Assembly (NCBI GenBank): GCA_030407005.1
Contig: JAUDYN010000004.1
Location: 1,116,001-1,180,000 of the forward strand
DNA length: 64,000 nt
Origin: Desarmillaria ectypa
Lineage: Eukaryota; Basidiomycota; Agaricomycetes; Agaricales; Physalacriaceae
Direction: 5' to 3'
Position 1 is the stretch's first letter. Every line of letters begins with the position of its first letter. Below the pieces are notes generated by a model, which was not told where the DNA came from, searched no databases, and worked only from the letters and a program-made list of their open reading frames with translations. The position numbers and the translations under genes were made by a program. Of this stretch, positions 46,294-58,900 are shown one piece after another.

Positions 46294-48895
46294 ATTAGCT
46301 TGAAGCTTCCAGCTTTCTCTTTTTTATCAGTGACTACTATACTAAAGAAAACTGAATGCCCTCCAATACTAACATCTCTACCCACACATTCTACATCCTA
46401 ATGATAGTTATAGGAACTATCACAGGGACTATCACTCTCTTCTTTTTATTATTTTATAATTTCTACAAACTATATTTATAGATAAACTACACCTTTTAAA
46501 CTATCCAATGAAATCTCATACTCTGACTCCACATCTATCTTCCTTAACACTATGTCACTATCCAGCCCCAAGAAAGCATCTTCATAATACTCTGTCCCCT
46601 ATCTTAAACTAAAGAAGAGTTGAACTCAGTCAATAATTGACTCTTTGAAACAGACATCAGTGAAAAAGGAAGAAATAATCTTTTTCAAAACAGTCTCAGA
46701 AATATGATTCCAGAAGTCATCAACACTGAGTCTAATGATAGTAATGTTATAAGCAGATTCAGTCTGAGGCTTAAGACTTGGGATTCACTCAGCTCCACTT
46801 CCCTTACTCTCCCTAATATTAATATTTTCAGTGATAATAAAGATTCTTACCATCCCCATTCTCCTACTTAATCTGAATATAAGACCTTCAACACTCATAT
46901 CATCATTGACTGACCCAATTTCTTCACTCTTGGGTATGGTAACATTAAGGTGGCTCTATGAGAACTCACTACTAATAACTATCAAAGAATACTCTGGCAA
47001 TTTACCTCTGTCAATTCTCACTCCATTATCATTTAACAAACAATAAAGCTAATTAAGTTTCCATATATGGAGAACCATTCTACTACTAGAGAGTACTGAA
47101 CCAAGCTTATCAAGTATCTCCATCAGCTTGACATTCACATATAGCAAGCATGAGACCAGTATTGCTGGAAGCATATACTTACTCTTAATGTTTATCACAC
47201 ACTTAGTGGCCAACTATCAGGCAAAGATAAAGAACTTACTGATGAAGGCAATATTGGAATATTATTTAAAATATTCCAATAGAAAGGGTCAGAACTTTTG
47301 AAAAAGAAGCTTTTGCCAATCACTAAAGTGGATGGTCCCAGTGATCACATTACTATTACTGATCACTTGCCAACATTAGTGGATGTATTGCATATAGATC
47401 ATAAGCATTTAATAAGTATGATTTTACCATTTTAAGGCACTGCAATGAGGAGTCTGAGACATCTCTTTTGCTGAGCATCATATCAAATATTGGAGAAACA
47501 CTGCTAATAGACTAGGAGATTCATGAAGCACTGAAATAAGAATACATGAAAATTTTGTTCAGTTGCTATATGAACCTTACCTCAGATCTGACTTGGAAGC
47601 TGTTGCTGATAGAAAAACTGTGGCAGAATACAGAGAGCCTGATGAAGAAGAAGGATATTATTAGATATTGCATAATAAAACAGGCAGCTGCTATCTTTAA
47701 TAAACAATTTTCTCAATATCCTTATTAGATGCCATCCTTATACTGATCTTCCACTCAACTACTACCTGACTCTCCACCAGCTTGAGTTGGGATGCTGAGA
47801 AGCTGATACTATCTGAGAACCAGCCAAATATTAGCTGGATTAGGACCTGCTAATACTAAACCAGAAGAAGATATACAGATTCTAGCAGTATAGATACTCT
47901 ACAGCAGTCTCATCTGCAGTAATCTGCCAATCAATAAAGGTGATCCTAACTATTCTCCACTTGCTAAAAATACTAACTGATAGTCTCTGTTAAGAGGACC
48001 AGACAAATAGAACCTTGATTAGAATCTATCTCAATCCAGTAGATATATAATCAACAATGCATCTTAGACTGAGTGTAGATCAAACCCAGTCTGAAAACTA
48101 GAAGTCTTTAAAGAAGACTCAGATAATATTAACTGCTTTATAATAGACTGCAAAGTATACTTCCAAGTCCATAGCACTCACATGTTCTCTGACCCATATC
48201 AGGTCATATTTGCTCAGTCTTACTTTGACAGAAGAGCCAAGGACTGGTGAATAATAGAGTTGGCCAAATTGCAAAGTTTTAGCAGAGAAAAGTTTAGATT
48301 TTTATTATAAGATTATTTTGTCAAAATAATCAAAGACAAGTTCCTAGATGCCACAGTGAAAGAGATACACAAGAAAATAAATGACTTATATATGAGTGAC
48401 AAGACAGTTCAAGAATATTTCTAGAAACTAGAAAAGCAGACCAAGTTGGTCAGACTTTATGCAAATATTGGTTTCTGCAGACATATGATTGAGATACTTT
48501 GACAAGGAGTATCTAAAGCATATATCTTAGCCATCTCCAATCTCAGTATATTCATCCCCATCGAATACACTAAGTGGAAGCAATGCATCATTGTAATGAA
48601 CTAAGAGTGATAGCATCAGCAGATTTTGGATTCAATCTATGGCATCTATCAGAATGATAAAAAATTCAACAATGCTAAAACCCCAAAGGGGAGTTCTAAT
48701 ATAATAAGTCTCATATCTGAAAAAAAAGACTGGTACCAGCATCACCTATGGAGGTCAAGAATAATCCATGGACATAGATGCACTTTGCACAGAAGAAAAG
48801 TGCTTCAGATGCAAAAAGAAAGAGCATCACAGTAAGGACTATCCAGAGCAGTCCTAGAACAAGAAGAAAGAGGAGATTAGAGCCTTGATGACTGA
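46294..48895 (+). pseudogene. Old gag relic of the same gypsy family
   Basis: Heavily decayed, AT-rich. The N-terminal frame at 46356-46481 encodes 41 residues with a long hydrophobic run (FYILMIVIGTITGTITLFFL), the counterpart of the hydrophobic segment at 36460. A zinc-knuckle remnant CFRCKKKEHHSKDY (about 48800-48842) has lost its last cysteine. The relic is cut at 48896 by repeat X and resumes after it. Confidence 0.6.
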
Positions 48896-50164
48896 TGATG
48901 TGCTTAGTAATAGTGAGTGACAAAAGAATTAGAGAATGGCAATGAATACTAACCACACTAAACCTCTTACTACTTTACACTTAATCACCAATATTGAATT
49001 CAGGTGGTTTCAAGTATGATGGAAGCACTCTGCAGACTTTAATAATCAAGTACAGTTATCTTAAAGATGTTTTATTTATTACTAGTGAGTTATACAAAGT
49101 ACTACTCACACTAGCAGGGTTGATAAGACACAATTGGATAAAGAGTGACTTGGTTTGAGCTAATATGCTTGCTCTGACTAAAACTGCTTTAGACTGGTAA
49201 CACTCTTAGCCCTATACTGCTTTCTATAAGTGATAAACACCTGACTAGCTTTACAAGATACAACAGTATACTCTAAGAAACTTCAATTCAATGCAATACT
49301 ATAGGTGACTTAGCAATTATTAATCATTTCATCAAGGTTAAGCACAAAAGTCTTTAATTAAGAACACTAGCTGTTACTAGTGAGAGCTCAACTGCAGGGA
49401 TGGCTTGTCTAGTTTACATGAGTGTCCATCCTCCTACTTATATACTACTGAGACAGAACTACAAATATCATCTAGGTATAGGATATATTGGTAAGGATTT
49501 CTTGACTAGTCATGAATAATGGTGAATAATCACACAATAGTCAGTCTAGTCTGTTTTCTTTTTCAATGGTCAGTCTAGAGACTCTATATTTAGTCTTTCC
49601 ACACCCTTGGCCCAACTATATGCTCTAGTGATGCAGTTATATAAATATCCAAATATTAGTGTCTATAACAGTTATCTGATGATGATTGAGGGTATAGTCT
49701 AGCTACACTAATATTGATTATAAGAGATCTATATCATAATAGTCAGATCTAGGCTCAAGGTCAATCCATTCTTAATTTATTTCAAAGTCCTGTTTCAAAA
49801 TTGCCATGTGACTAGTTATCCTAACTTAGACATTTATGCCCAGTCTGGTTGGCTAGTGATAGAACTTCACAAGATCTATATACTCTGCTCCTAGTTTTGG
49901 TGTGCTAGTAGCATCCTTCATTTGTTAGTGGCTGTATTTCACTCAGTCCTGCTAGCATTCAAGTTACTAGTCTGGCTGGCTAGCAGATTTAACCCATTAA
50001 TAGTGTTGTATCTAAGTTCTAGCTCTACCAGTTGCTTACTGCTTTTAACTATCAGCTCAAAGTCTCAGCTATAGTCCTTTATATATCACTAGTATAAGAT
50101 AGATGTGCAATAGTATTGTTACAGAATTACAAAATCTAGGTGTGAATATATAGACAGCATATTA
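48896..50164 (+). mobile_element. Repeat X, copy A (solo LTR-like)
   Basis: Starts TGATGTGCTTAG and ends GCATATTA. ACTGA precedes it (48891-48895) and recurs at 50164-50168, so the target duplication is 4 or 5 bp depending on where X ends. It is about 100 bp shorter than copy B, lacking the stretch with repeated GGCACTCTTGGC, and is clearly more diverged. No coding capacity recognised; TG..CA-type ends and the duplication suggest a solo long LTR. Confidence 0.65.
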
Positions 50165-50263
50165 CTGAGCTTATTGTAGGCTTCAAGATTAAAAAGATAA
50201 AATATGCTGAAATAAGTGATTCGACTTACTTGGCAAAGGGACAGTCTAATACACATTCAGAAC

Positions 50264-50681
50264 TGTTATGATTTTTCCATTATCTCATCTTATCCAAGTC
50301 ATATCCATGACTCATCCATTTAATTGACTATCATTTCTGACTCGTATCGATTCTCTCTCTGACCACTACCCTTATTCTCACCAACTGTCACCCCAGATAT
50401 TTTCTATTGGACAATGATCCTCCCAGACCATTCAACTTTGACACCATTCCAGCATGGACTGAACTGTTTCATCTAAATATAAATGCCATACTTACAGTAT
50501 ATAAGTAGAGTAAACTACACCATTGTACTCTATCTTTTGACTAAATTACATTCATATTCCTCTTACTCACATACACTGAAGACCAAGCTTAAAGTCTCTA
50601 ACTGGGTGATTGTTCAAATGCATAACAGCCCAAAGAGATTAGCTTATGTCCCAAGTCATGTGCTTAAGCAGGGCCATAACA
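50264..50681 (+). repeat. Solo LTR of the gypsy family with target duplication AGAAC
   Basis: 418 bp from TGTTATGATTTTTCC to GGGCCATAACA, clearly homologous to the 424-bp LTRs. AGAAC occurs at 50259-50263 and again at 50682-50686. No internal region adjoins it, so it arose by LTR-LTR recombination. Confidence 0.88.
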
Positions 50682-50686
50682 AGAAC

Positions 50687-51590
50687 TTGCTGGTCAGACT
50701 CATAGCATTTTTTAAAAAAACCTGTAATTATTACACATTTAAATATACCTGCTACTATTGCTCATAAACAGACATCTAAAGAATCATAAAATTAATATGC
50801 CATCCTTGCCAAAGACCAAGAAGATAGGATCTCAACACCTAATAAAGACTTGCTCAATTGTCTATAAGGATCAAGCAGACCAAATAGAGGATAGAGGGTC
50901 CCCAACAAAGAAACCAGATCAAAGGTCAATATAGTTGAAATCTCTGATAAAGAGGCAGACAGAATGGCTTATGCCTTTTAAAACTGAGTGAACTTGGAGA
51001 GCCATCAAAAATGCTAGAAGTAAAGTGGTTGCTAAGACTATTCTGATAAATTAGATTCATAAACACTATGTGAAGAAGGTGATCAACAATCTTCTTGAGA
51101 GAATATAGAAAGCAGAATGCTCACATACTCCTGAATAGCTTGAAAAACTTTAAAAGCTGATACAATATCACATATGGGCCTAAAAAGCCAATCAACAAGA
51201 TCTACTCATTTCTGTCATAATTGAAATCTTAGAATCTCATGTCACTCTAACAGTGACTGCCCTGATCAATAGCAGTTGCACTGAGAGTTCAATCCACCAC
51301 TCCTATATTGAATTTTATAATCTTAAGACCTATGCTATAGCCAGTCTGATTCTCATTTACAATGCAGACAGCTCCCAAAATAAGACAGAGAAAATTATGT
51401 CATATATTAAACTCCATCTCAAGATTAGAGACCATAGTAAACAGATCAATTTAGCTATCATTGATCTTAGGAGCAAAGAAATCTTCTTCAGGCATAACTG
51501 ACTAGTATATCACAACCTAATCATCAATTGGCAAACTGGCAAAATCACCTTTGTCCAATGTCAATGTATAAAGAATCTTCTCACACTTTC
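50687..51590 (+). pseudogene. Protease-region relic continuing the old gypsy copy
   Basis: The frame at 51253-51501 aligns with the protease of the complete element: ALINSSCTESSI replaces ALLDSGCTGSSI, and LKIRDHSKQINLAIIDLRSK replaces the RMMIRDHSERIDLAVTDLGS type. The catalytic aspartate is asparagine and the glycine is serine, so it is dead. It is cut at 51591 by the next LTR. Confidence 0.7.
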
Positions 51591-51983
51591 TGTTATGATT
51601 TTTTATTATCTTATCACAATTCACATTGCAGTACTTACACAACATCATCATATCCACTAAAACACTGATATTCAGTCCAAACAAGCCTCTCACATCCCAT
51701 GTATTCCCAATCCTATCCATCTGGTTGGCCCATGATTGTGTGACTTCTAATCCTTTCACACATGAACACTCATGTTTCACCTTTTAATAAATCCCATACT
51801 TCATATATAAAGTAGTGAGACTTTGTACTTAGTCTCTATCTTCTGACTAAATTGCATCTATAAACCATCTATTACACTTCTCTAAAGACTAGCCATCCTC
51901 TTAATAACAGGTGATTGTCCAAATGTGAGGCAGCTCAAGAGTGATGTATATCCTAAGATCACATGTTAGATTGGGCTGTAACA
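51591..51983 (+). repeat. LTR of another family copy (5' LTR)
   Basis: 393 bp from TGTTATGATTTTTTA to GGGCTGTAACA, diverged but alignable at both ends. It is followed directly by that copy's gag, so it is a 5' LTR; flanking CTTTC has no partner in the window. Confidence 0.72.
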
Positions 51984-53736
51984 TTAGTCAGAAGATACAT
52001 CCCACTCCTTATACACTAGCCATAAAAGCAGCAAAAAATCACATGCCCAAACAAAATGATAATAAATGAACCATTTCTCTCAGCATCACAATTGAAGGTG
52101 CCATCCTACTCATTATTTTTACAGCACTCTTCATACTAGCATATGAAGAAGAGCTATGAACTATCCTTCACCAAGAAAGGCAACCCCATTGACAACCAAC
52201 ACTCTCACCCCATTCACTCTGACACTCTCTACATGGCCTTCCCAGGAGGCCTTCCCCCATCTGACTGAGACCTCAAGAGGAGGAGACACTCCCTTGCCCC
52301 TGAGTCTACTTCATGGATCCCTCCTTCTCTGAGGAGTTCACAATCTAGAGGGAACCAACAGTCAACAACTGGGTGGAATGACCCCCCACCCCCATCTAAG
52401 AATACATAAAGAATGTATGGGCTATGTTCAAGAACCTCCTGCCTGCATATTCCTCTCCCTATTCCCCAACCCTGTCCTGCCCCTACTTCAGGCCAAGACA
52501 CCCCAACAATCCAGGACTGGATCAAAACCACCCATATGGGTCTTGGGCCCACAACAGAGAAACATGACCAAGAGGAGAAATGGAGTTCTCCTCATTGCTC
52601 CCCATCATTGAGCTCTCTGATGACTCTGATGGAAAACTCAACTCCACAACCCCAACCACTCTCTTCTCTCCTGACAGTCCCTTCAATCCTGATGGGCCTA
52701 ACTACATGTGGCCCAAACTCTCCAATGTTGATTGAGATTTATTTGGCCTCTTCAGGACCACCATCTGGAACCTTTGATGAGCCAACATTGAAATATGCAT
52801 GGACTGGCCTGAGGCCAGATCTGATATGAATGAGTGGTTGGCACTAAACTAAGGTGACCCCATACAGGGTCCTAACCTGAATGCCACCATTTGGGCCTGG
52901 ATACATGCTAATAGGCATCAGATCCTTTTTCCCCTGTCTGCAGGAGACCTGGTACCTGGATTATACCCTCAGACACCAGAGAAGTGACAGGAGCTAGATC
53001 ACTCCCTTCAATGGCTATGGTGACTGGAGGTCAACTGAGAGGAGGAGGATGAGCATAACACCCAGCTTTGATACATTTACTTATAACATAGATTACTATG
53101 GCAGGCTGAGATATGCCCAGCCTCAATATATAAATATCTCTGACTATCCCCCCAACACTCCAGCTCAACAGCCATGACTCCTGCCTGACTCACCACCATA
53201 TAGTCAGGCATGTCAACAAGGATACCACCCTTATCAGGGTGGTAGTCTTTTATTTGCAGGAGTGGGAGAAGATCCTGAAGAAAGCACTGCTCCTGCAGGG
53301 CCATCCTCTGCCACAACAGAGGAACTCTGGCAACAGATGAAAACTGCATTAGCTGAGAAGGAACAACACATTAGGGAAATGCATGAAGAACTTGCGAAAG
53401 AAGAAGCTGTCTGAAAGGAGATGGCAGATTATCTCTAGGAAAATGACAAAGGGAAGGAACCCAAGCATGGGAGGCCAACAGAACCTCCCTGAGGATATCT
53501 CACTCTCTAACCAGATTGCTACTTGATCTCAAGACCACCCTCTGGAAGGGGTCCTTCCAACCCTTTACCTAATCCCATTGAGAATGCCCCCAACAATGCC
53601 TCTTATATGGGGATCAAGCCAATTCTTGTCCAGCCCCCCAAGTCATTTAGGGAGGATCATGACAACATTGAATGTTTCATAGGTGACTGTATTGCTTATT
53701 TTGAAGTGTTCCATCACTTCTTTCAGCTGCCATCAC
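51984..53736 (+). pseudogene. Truncated gag of the copy starting at 51591
   Basis: N-terminus at 52043 with the hydrophobic run ITIEGAILLIIFTALFILAY. Downstream FNPDGPNYMWPKLSNVD, WIHANRHQILFPLSAGD and EVFHHFFQLPSL match the complete element's gag in order, with TGA or TAA where arginine is expected. The same change of frame as in the complete element is needed between the two halves. Ends where an LTR inserted at 53737. Confidence 0.7.
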
Positions 53737-54153
53737 TGTTATGATTTTTCCATCATCTTATCTTATCTGAGTCATATCCATGACTCATCCATCTAATCTA
53801 GCAACGATTCTGACTCGTATCTAGCTACTCACTGACAACTACCCTCATTCTCACCATCTATCACCCCAGACACTTTCTATTGGTTGTATGATCCTTCTGG
53901 ACCATTCCACTTTGACACCATTCATGCATGGACTCTAGCGTTTCATCTATATATATCACCATAGAAATAGTATATAAACAGAGTAAACTACACAGTTATA
54001 CTCTATCTTTTGACTAAACTTGAATCATATACTCCTTATTCTCACATACTGAAGACCATGCTTAAATCTCTACTCGGGTAATTGTTTGAACACATAACAG
54101 CCCCTAGAGATCAGCTGACATCCCAAGTCTTGTGATTAAGGCAGTACCTAACA
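53737..54153 (+). repeat. LTR of a further family copy (5' LTR)
   Basis: 417 bp from TGTTATGATTTTTCC to GTACCTAACA, inserted into the preceding gag. ATCAC precedes it; the matching right-hand duplication is not in the window. Confidence 0.82.
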
Positions 54154-54554
54154 TTAGTCGAAAGATATATCCTCTGCTTCTTTAAACGCTAGCCATAAAG
54201 AAGCTCTTCTTTATGCCAGAAGAAGAAAACTGACAAGAACCCCATACCATATCTCTCAGTGGCACCATACTTTTGACTTTCTTTATGGTCCTCACTGTAC
54301 TACTATATGAAGAAGAAATCCGAGCTTTGCTCCAGCAAAGGTGAGCTTGATGACCTGCACCACCACCCCAACCCCAAGACACCCAGATCATGTCCTTCCC
54401 TGGGAGTTACCCACTGCCTGATTGGGAGAACAAGAGGTGCTACCACTCATCCATCCCTGGGCATGATTCACCATTGCCTCCTCCTCCGAGGGGAGCACGA
54501 CTTCTGAGAGGCCCCCAACTCCCAGGCCCTCATCTGCCTGTGCCCATAATGCAC
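54154..54554 (+). pseudogene. gag 5' part of the copy starting at 53737
   Basis: Frame from 54213 (MPEEEN, TGA at codon 7, then ILLTFFMVLTVLLYEEEIRA) to TGA 54342-54344, then the segment homologous to 36607-36810. It breaks off at CATAATGCAC where repeat X begins. The minus-strand element resumes gag at the equivalent point (62698, GCATGGGCAG on the minus strand). Confidence 0.72.
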
Positions 54555-55915
54555 TGATGTGCTTGGTAACGGCAAGTGACAAAAGAATTAGAGAATGGCA
54601 ATAAACACCAATCACACTAAACCTCTTACTACTCTACACTTAATCACTAATATTGAATTCAGGCAGTTTTGAGTATAATAGAAGCACTCTGCAGACTTCA
54701 ATAATCAAGTACAATTGTCTTTAAGATGTTTTATTCATTACTAGTGAGTTTATACAAAGTACTACTCATACTAGTGAGGTGGGTAAGACACAATTGGATA
54801 AGAGTGACTTAGTTTGAGTTACTGCACTTGTTCTGACTGAAACTGCTTCAGACTGGTGGCACTCTTGGCCCTATACTGCTTCCTACAAGTGATAAACACT
54901 TGACCAGTCGCACTCTTGGCTAACTAGTGGCACTCTTGGCCTAAGAATGATACTATAACTCTGAGAACTTTGCTTGAACTAACTTCAAAACACTCTGGAC
55001 CTTTGCAGGACACAACAGTGACTCTAATGGACTTCAATTCAATGCAATTCTATGGGTGACTTAGCAACTATTAATCACTTTGTCGAGGTTAAGCACAAAA
55101 GCCTTTAATTGGGGACACCAGTTACTACCAGTGAGGGCTCAACTGCGGGGATGGCTTGCCTGCTTTGCACAAGTGCCCATCCCACTACTTATCTACTACT
55201 GAGGCAGAACTATAAATATCATCTGGGTATAGGGTATATTGGTAAGGATTTCTTGGCTAGTCACAAATAATGGTGAATAATCACACAATAGTCAGTCTAG
55301 TCAGTTTTCTTTTCAAATATTTGGTCTAGAGACTCCACAGTTGGTCTTTCCGCACCCTTGGCACAACTACATACCCTAGTAATGCAGTTATATGAATATC
55401 TGGATATTGGTACCTGTAACAGCTATCCGATCATGATTGAGGGTGCAGTCCAGCTCCACTAGCATTGATCATAAGAGATCTATATCAAAATAGTTGGATC
55501 TGGGCTCAAGGTTAATCCATTCCTAATTTATTTCTAAGTCCTGTTTCAAGATTGCCATGTGACTAGTTATCCTGACTTAGGCATTTATGCCCAGTCTGGG
55601 CTGCTAGTGACAGAACTTGATGAGATCTGTGTACTCTGCTCCTGGTTTTGGTGTGCTAGTAGCATCCTTTGTTTGCTAGTGGCTGTATTTCACTTAGTCC
55701 TGCTAGCATTCGAGTTACTAGTCTGGCTGGCTGGTAGATTTAACCCACTAATGATGTTGCATCTAAGTTCTGGCTCTACCAGTTGCTTACTGCTTTTAAC
55801 TATCAGCTCAAAGCCTCAGCTATAGTCCTCTATGTATCACTAGTATTGAATAGATGTGCAATAGTATTGTTACAAAATCACAAAATCTAGGTGTGAATGC
55901 ATAGATGGCATATCA
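54555..55915 (+). mobile_element. Repeat X, copy B (long LTR-like)
   Basis: 1,361 bp, TGATGTGCTTGG to GGCATATCA (TG..CA). It contains three GGCACTCTTGGC-like units at about 54860-54945. Apart from one patch near its left end it matches copy C base for base where I compared them. It is joined on the right not to gag but to the truncated chromodomain end of the minus-strand gypsy copy. Confidence 0.75.
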
Positions 55916-58900
55916 CCATGACTTCCTTGGATGGTTGTCCTCTCCTGGATCATACCTTTCTGGTGTGTGAATCCAGGACTTCTTCGATTTCATATTCTTC
56001 CTGACTATCAATGAGGTCCAGAGGAGGAGGCGGCAGTTGTTGCTGATTAGGGAATGAGGGTGCAGTGTAGGGAGTTAACAGTTTTTCATTGAATCTGGCA
56101 TGAATCTTCCAGTGGGGTGGCAGTTTCAATTTGTACACTGCTGCTCCCGATTTCTTGATGATCTCAAACAGTTCTGTTCATTTGTCATCAAGTTTTTTCT
56201 TGGGATGTGGAAGATGAAGGTTGGCGGTATTGAGCCAGACCTTATCACTGATTTTATACTCCCATGGAGTCTGTTTTCATTTGTCATATTGCACCTTCAT
56301 TTATGCTGCTGCCTTTTCCAAGGTGTTGTGGACTTCTTTATGGACTTTAGCCATTGTTTCAGTAAAGTCAACAGCTGCAGGGTTCATGAAGTTGGTCTTC
56401 TGGATTGACTCAGGAATAAGTCAAGGATTGCATCCATATAGGATCATGAACGGGCTTTTGCCCATGGCTGAATAAGTTCAATTGTTATGGGTGAATTTGG
56501 CAAGGGGTAACCATGCTGTCCAGTCGGTTTGTTGATGGTTGACAAAGATGTGGAGGTACTTTTCAACTTCCTGATTGACTCTGTCTGTCTGTCCATCTGT
56601 TTGAGGGTGATACACCATTGAGGCATTTTGCATGATGTTCAGCATTCTGTATAGTTTCTTCATAAATGCTGAGACAAATTGGGGTCCTTAGTCTGATATG
56701 ACTACTTGTGGCATACCATGCTTTGCATATACATGATTGCAAAGCATTAGGGCCCATCCTTCAGTGGATAACTCTTCATTACAGGGAATGAGAATTATAT
56801 TCTTTGAGAACCAGTCTACAATAATGAGTAGGGCATCGAAGCCTTCTGACTCTAGAAGACCGGTGACCATGTCGATGAAAATATGCATCCATGGAGTGTC
56901 CGGGATTGCATTCGGATGAAGAGGCGCAGCCTTGGCCTGTGTATCACTCTTTGTTTGTTGACAAGTTTCACATCCTTTGATGTAGGACTTGATGTCTTTC
57001 TTCATTTTCAGCCACCAATACTTGTGAAGGATGAGTTTCTTGGTCTTGGTGATTCCTGGATGTCCAGTGGTGATGTGATCATGGTATTGGGAAATGATCT
57101 CCCCACATAAGATAGAGTCATTGGGAATATAGACTTGTCTATCATACCACAGGAGTTTGTTCTTCTGGATGATTCCTTGTTCATAGTTAAGGGATTTCTT
57201 GATCCCTTGATCCCACTGGGACTTTTGTCAGGTTGCGTCTCTTATACGTGTGATACGTTCTTCAGCCATAGGCAGTATTAATGCCTGGAATTGTTCTGGA
57301 GAGAGGATGACTATGTCCTGATTGTCCTCTTTTCCCTGATTGTGATCATTCTGTCTGCTGAGAAGATCAGCTTTCTTGTTTGCAGTTCCAGCTTTATGTT
57401 GAAGGATAAAGTGGTACTCCACTAACTCAGTGACCCATTGGGCTTGTCAGCAGTTCAACTTCTGGGGTTTTTGGAAATACTGGAGGTTCTGATGATCCAT
57501 CCAGATTTCAATTGTCTCCTTGGCACCATTCTTCCAGAGCTAGCATGATTGCTAGTAACTCCTTGTCGTATATCTCATAGTTGCATTTGGTAACAGTTAA
57601 CACTTTTGACATGAAGATGATGGGCCTCCATTTCCCATTCTGTTCTTGGCTTAGTATGGCACTAATGGCTCTGTCACTGGTGTCAGCTTCTACTCAGAAT
57701 TTCCCATCATTGGAGGGAATTGTGAGGACCATGTTCATTGTCATCAACTTCTTGAGTTGATTAAATGCTTGGTCTTGTTCTGATCCCCATGTCCAGTCCA
57801 CTTTTCCAGTTAACTGGGTAAGGGGATGCATGATCTTGGAATAGTCCCAGATGAACTTGTGGTAGAAGTTCATAAATCCTAAGAAGGATTGTAATTCCTT
57901 CTTCTTCATTGGAGTTGGCCATTCTGCGATTCCAGCAATTTTGACTGGGTCCATGCGAATAGCATCTTCGCTGATAATGACTCCTAAGTACTCAGTTTCA
58001 AGCACTTCAAACTCACATTTCTTGGCTTTGAGAAATAACTTGTTTTCCCTGAGGCATTGAAGAACCTGCTGAACTATATCTCAGTGTTTGGACAGAGATT
58101 TCATGAAGATCAAAATATTATCAAGGTAAATGGTTACTTTTCCTCTGGTGATCAAGTCCTTGAATATGTTGTTTATCATCCACTGGAATATAGCAAGTGA
58201 ATTCATGAGACCGAAGAATATTACCATAGGCTTGAAGAGACCTTGGTTCATTCTGAATGTGGCTTTTTCTTCATCTCCATCTCTGATGCAGACATTGTTA
58301 TATCCCTATTGAACATCTAACTTGGAGAAGTATTTAGCTCCTTGTAGTTTGTCGATAAGTTTGGAGATCAAGGGGAGTGGGTAGCAATTCTTGATCATCA
58401 TTTCGTTCAGTTTGTGATAGTCCTGAACTGGTCATAATGAGCCATCCTTTTTCTTGACAAAGAAGAAAGGAGAGGCAAAGGGAGATTTCAAGGGATGGAT
58501 TCATCTCGAGTCTAAGTTCTCATCAAGGAACTTGTCAAGTTGTTCTTGCTCGTTTTGATTGAGTGGGTAGACTTTACAGTTGAGGGTAGATTTTGTGTTG
58601 GGGACTAACTCAATAGCATGGTCCCAAGGTCTTCATTCGGGTAGGTTGTCAAAGCTTTCTTTCAAGAATAAATCTCTAAAGCTTTGATACTGAGAAGGTA
58701 CAAGTTCCTTGAAGGTCTGTTTCAGTTTTTTGGCATTTGCTGCTGCCACCAGTTTGTTCACATGATAAACCACTTGAAGGATGATTTCTTCTTGCATATT
58801 GACAGCAAGAATACTTTCTCCTTCCTCTAGCTCTTCATCCTATCAGTCTTCTTCATCTGCATCAGGCAGAGTGAAGTGGTTCTGGACACAATGACACTGT

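Noticed and set aside
55557..55825. An 88-codon hydrophobic ORF inside repeat X, identical in copies B and C
   Set aside because: B and C are nearly identical copies, so identity is uninformative. The frame has no ATG (ATG is followed at once by TGA in another frame), and copy A has an internal stop.
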